Assembly (NCBI GenBank): GCA_947378615.1
Contig: CANCKV010000301.1
Span: 1-5,026 of the forward strand
Length of the DNA stretch: 5,026 nt
Direction of reading: 5' to 3'
Origin: Chitinophagaceae bacterium
Lineage (GTDB): Bacteria; Bacteroidota; Bacteroidia; Chitinophagales; Chitinophagaceae
Positions 4,915 through 5,026 of this stretch are shown here, one piece after another. Below the pieces are notes generated by a model. The model had not been told where the DNA came from. It did no database searches and was given only the letters and a program-made list of their open reading frames with translations. The position numbers and the translations under genes are program-made. Position 1 is the first letter of the stretch. Every line of letters begins with the position of its first letter.

Positions 4915-5026
4915 GAAAGTCTGACTGAAAAAGTAAAAGATAAAATTGATGAAACCCTATTCATGATTACGATTCTTGAGCGCATACCAAGTAAATTCTT
5001 TAAAAGTATCGAAGGAATAAAAGGGC
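4900..5026 (+). pseudogene. RelE/HigB/Gp49-like toxin fragment, 5' end apparently disrupted, 3' end outside window
   Basis: The plus-strand frame after the TGA at 4897-4899 reads VVTFFESLTEKVKDKIDETL (20 residues) and continues with LERIPSKFFKSIEGIKG before the window ends. The order F-E-x-L-x-x-K-V-x-x-KI, then LE-x-x-P-x-x-F-K-x-IEG, is that of phage-derived Gp49-like/RelE-type toxins, which are usually ribosome-dependent mRNA nucleases encoded upstream of an HTH antitoxin. No ATG, GTG or TTG start precedes the conserved part in frame; the first ATG (4963) would delete about 21 codons including the first helix. The first five codons lie inside the terminal inverted repeat of the 178-bp element. 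Compared with homologues I remember, some six to eight residues between VVT and FFESL seem missing. It may be a remnant or use an unusual start. Family assignment is moderately sure; the pseudogene status is inference. Confidence 0.5.

Noticed and set aside
4761..4985. Minus-strand 74-codon frame
   Set aside because: Crosses the inverted-repeat element and runs opposite to the toxin-like frame, which has the better family resemblance.

Overview
The window looks like chromosomal DNA from a member of the Bacteroidota. The evidence is AT-rich intergenic DNA, an elongation factor G of the type found in that phylum, start codons without clear Shine-Dalgarno sequences, and promoter-like TAnnTTTG boxes. 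Chitinophagaceae or a related family is possible, but this is inference; no rRNA or other marker is present.

Layout, left to right. All complete genes are on the minus strand. Positions 1-382 hold the N-terminal 127 codons of fusA (EF-G), which has its own promoter at about 447-479. A spacer with short AT-rich direct repeats follows. Positions 623-1264 encode a 213-residue protein with the Cys/His/Asp layout of the protein-glutaminase (Gln deamidase) family. A gene-free stretch, 1265-1948, contains a nested set of inverted repeats bounded by an outer imperfect pair (1451-1485 and 1862-1905). Next is a compact three-gene unit read right to left: a TehB-like SAM methyltransferase (3905-4504), a LysR regulator of the CbbR/YeiE type (2993-3889) and a YeiH-family membrane transporter (1949-2953). 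Gaps are 15 and 39 bases, so co-transcription is likely. A TAnnTTTG box and an 18-bp operator-like inverted repeat lie just upstream. The right end carries a 178-bp element with perfect 19-bp terminal inverted repeats (4737-4914). It runs into a plus-strand reading frame (4900-5026, cut by the window edge) that resembles a RelE/HigB/Gp49-like toxin without an intact 5' end.

Working together: the LysR-YeiH pair matches the known enterobacterial yeiE-yeiH pairing of a sulfur-oxyanion-responsive regulator with a putative sulfite/sulfate exporter. Here the genes are codirectional and joined to a methyltransferase related to chalcogen-detoxifying enzymes. A small sulfur or chalcogen stress module is a reasonable inference, not something the sequence proves. 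fusA and the deamidase-like gene appear to be separate units. No complete, clearly new multi-gene system is visible. The most unusual parts are the two inverted-repeat elements and the toxin-like frame whose beginning coincides with one of them.
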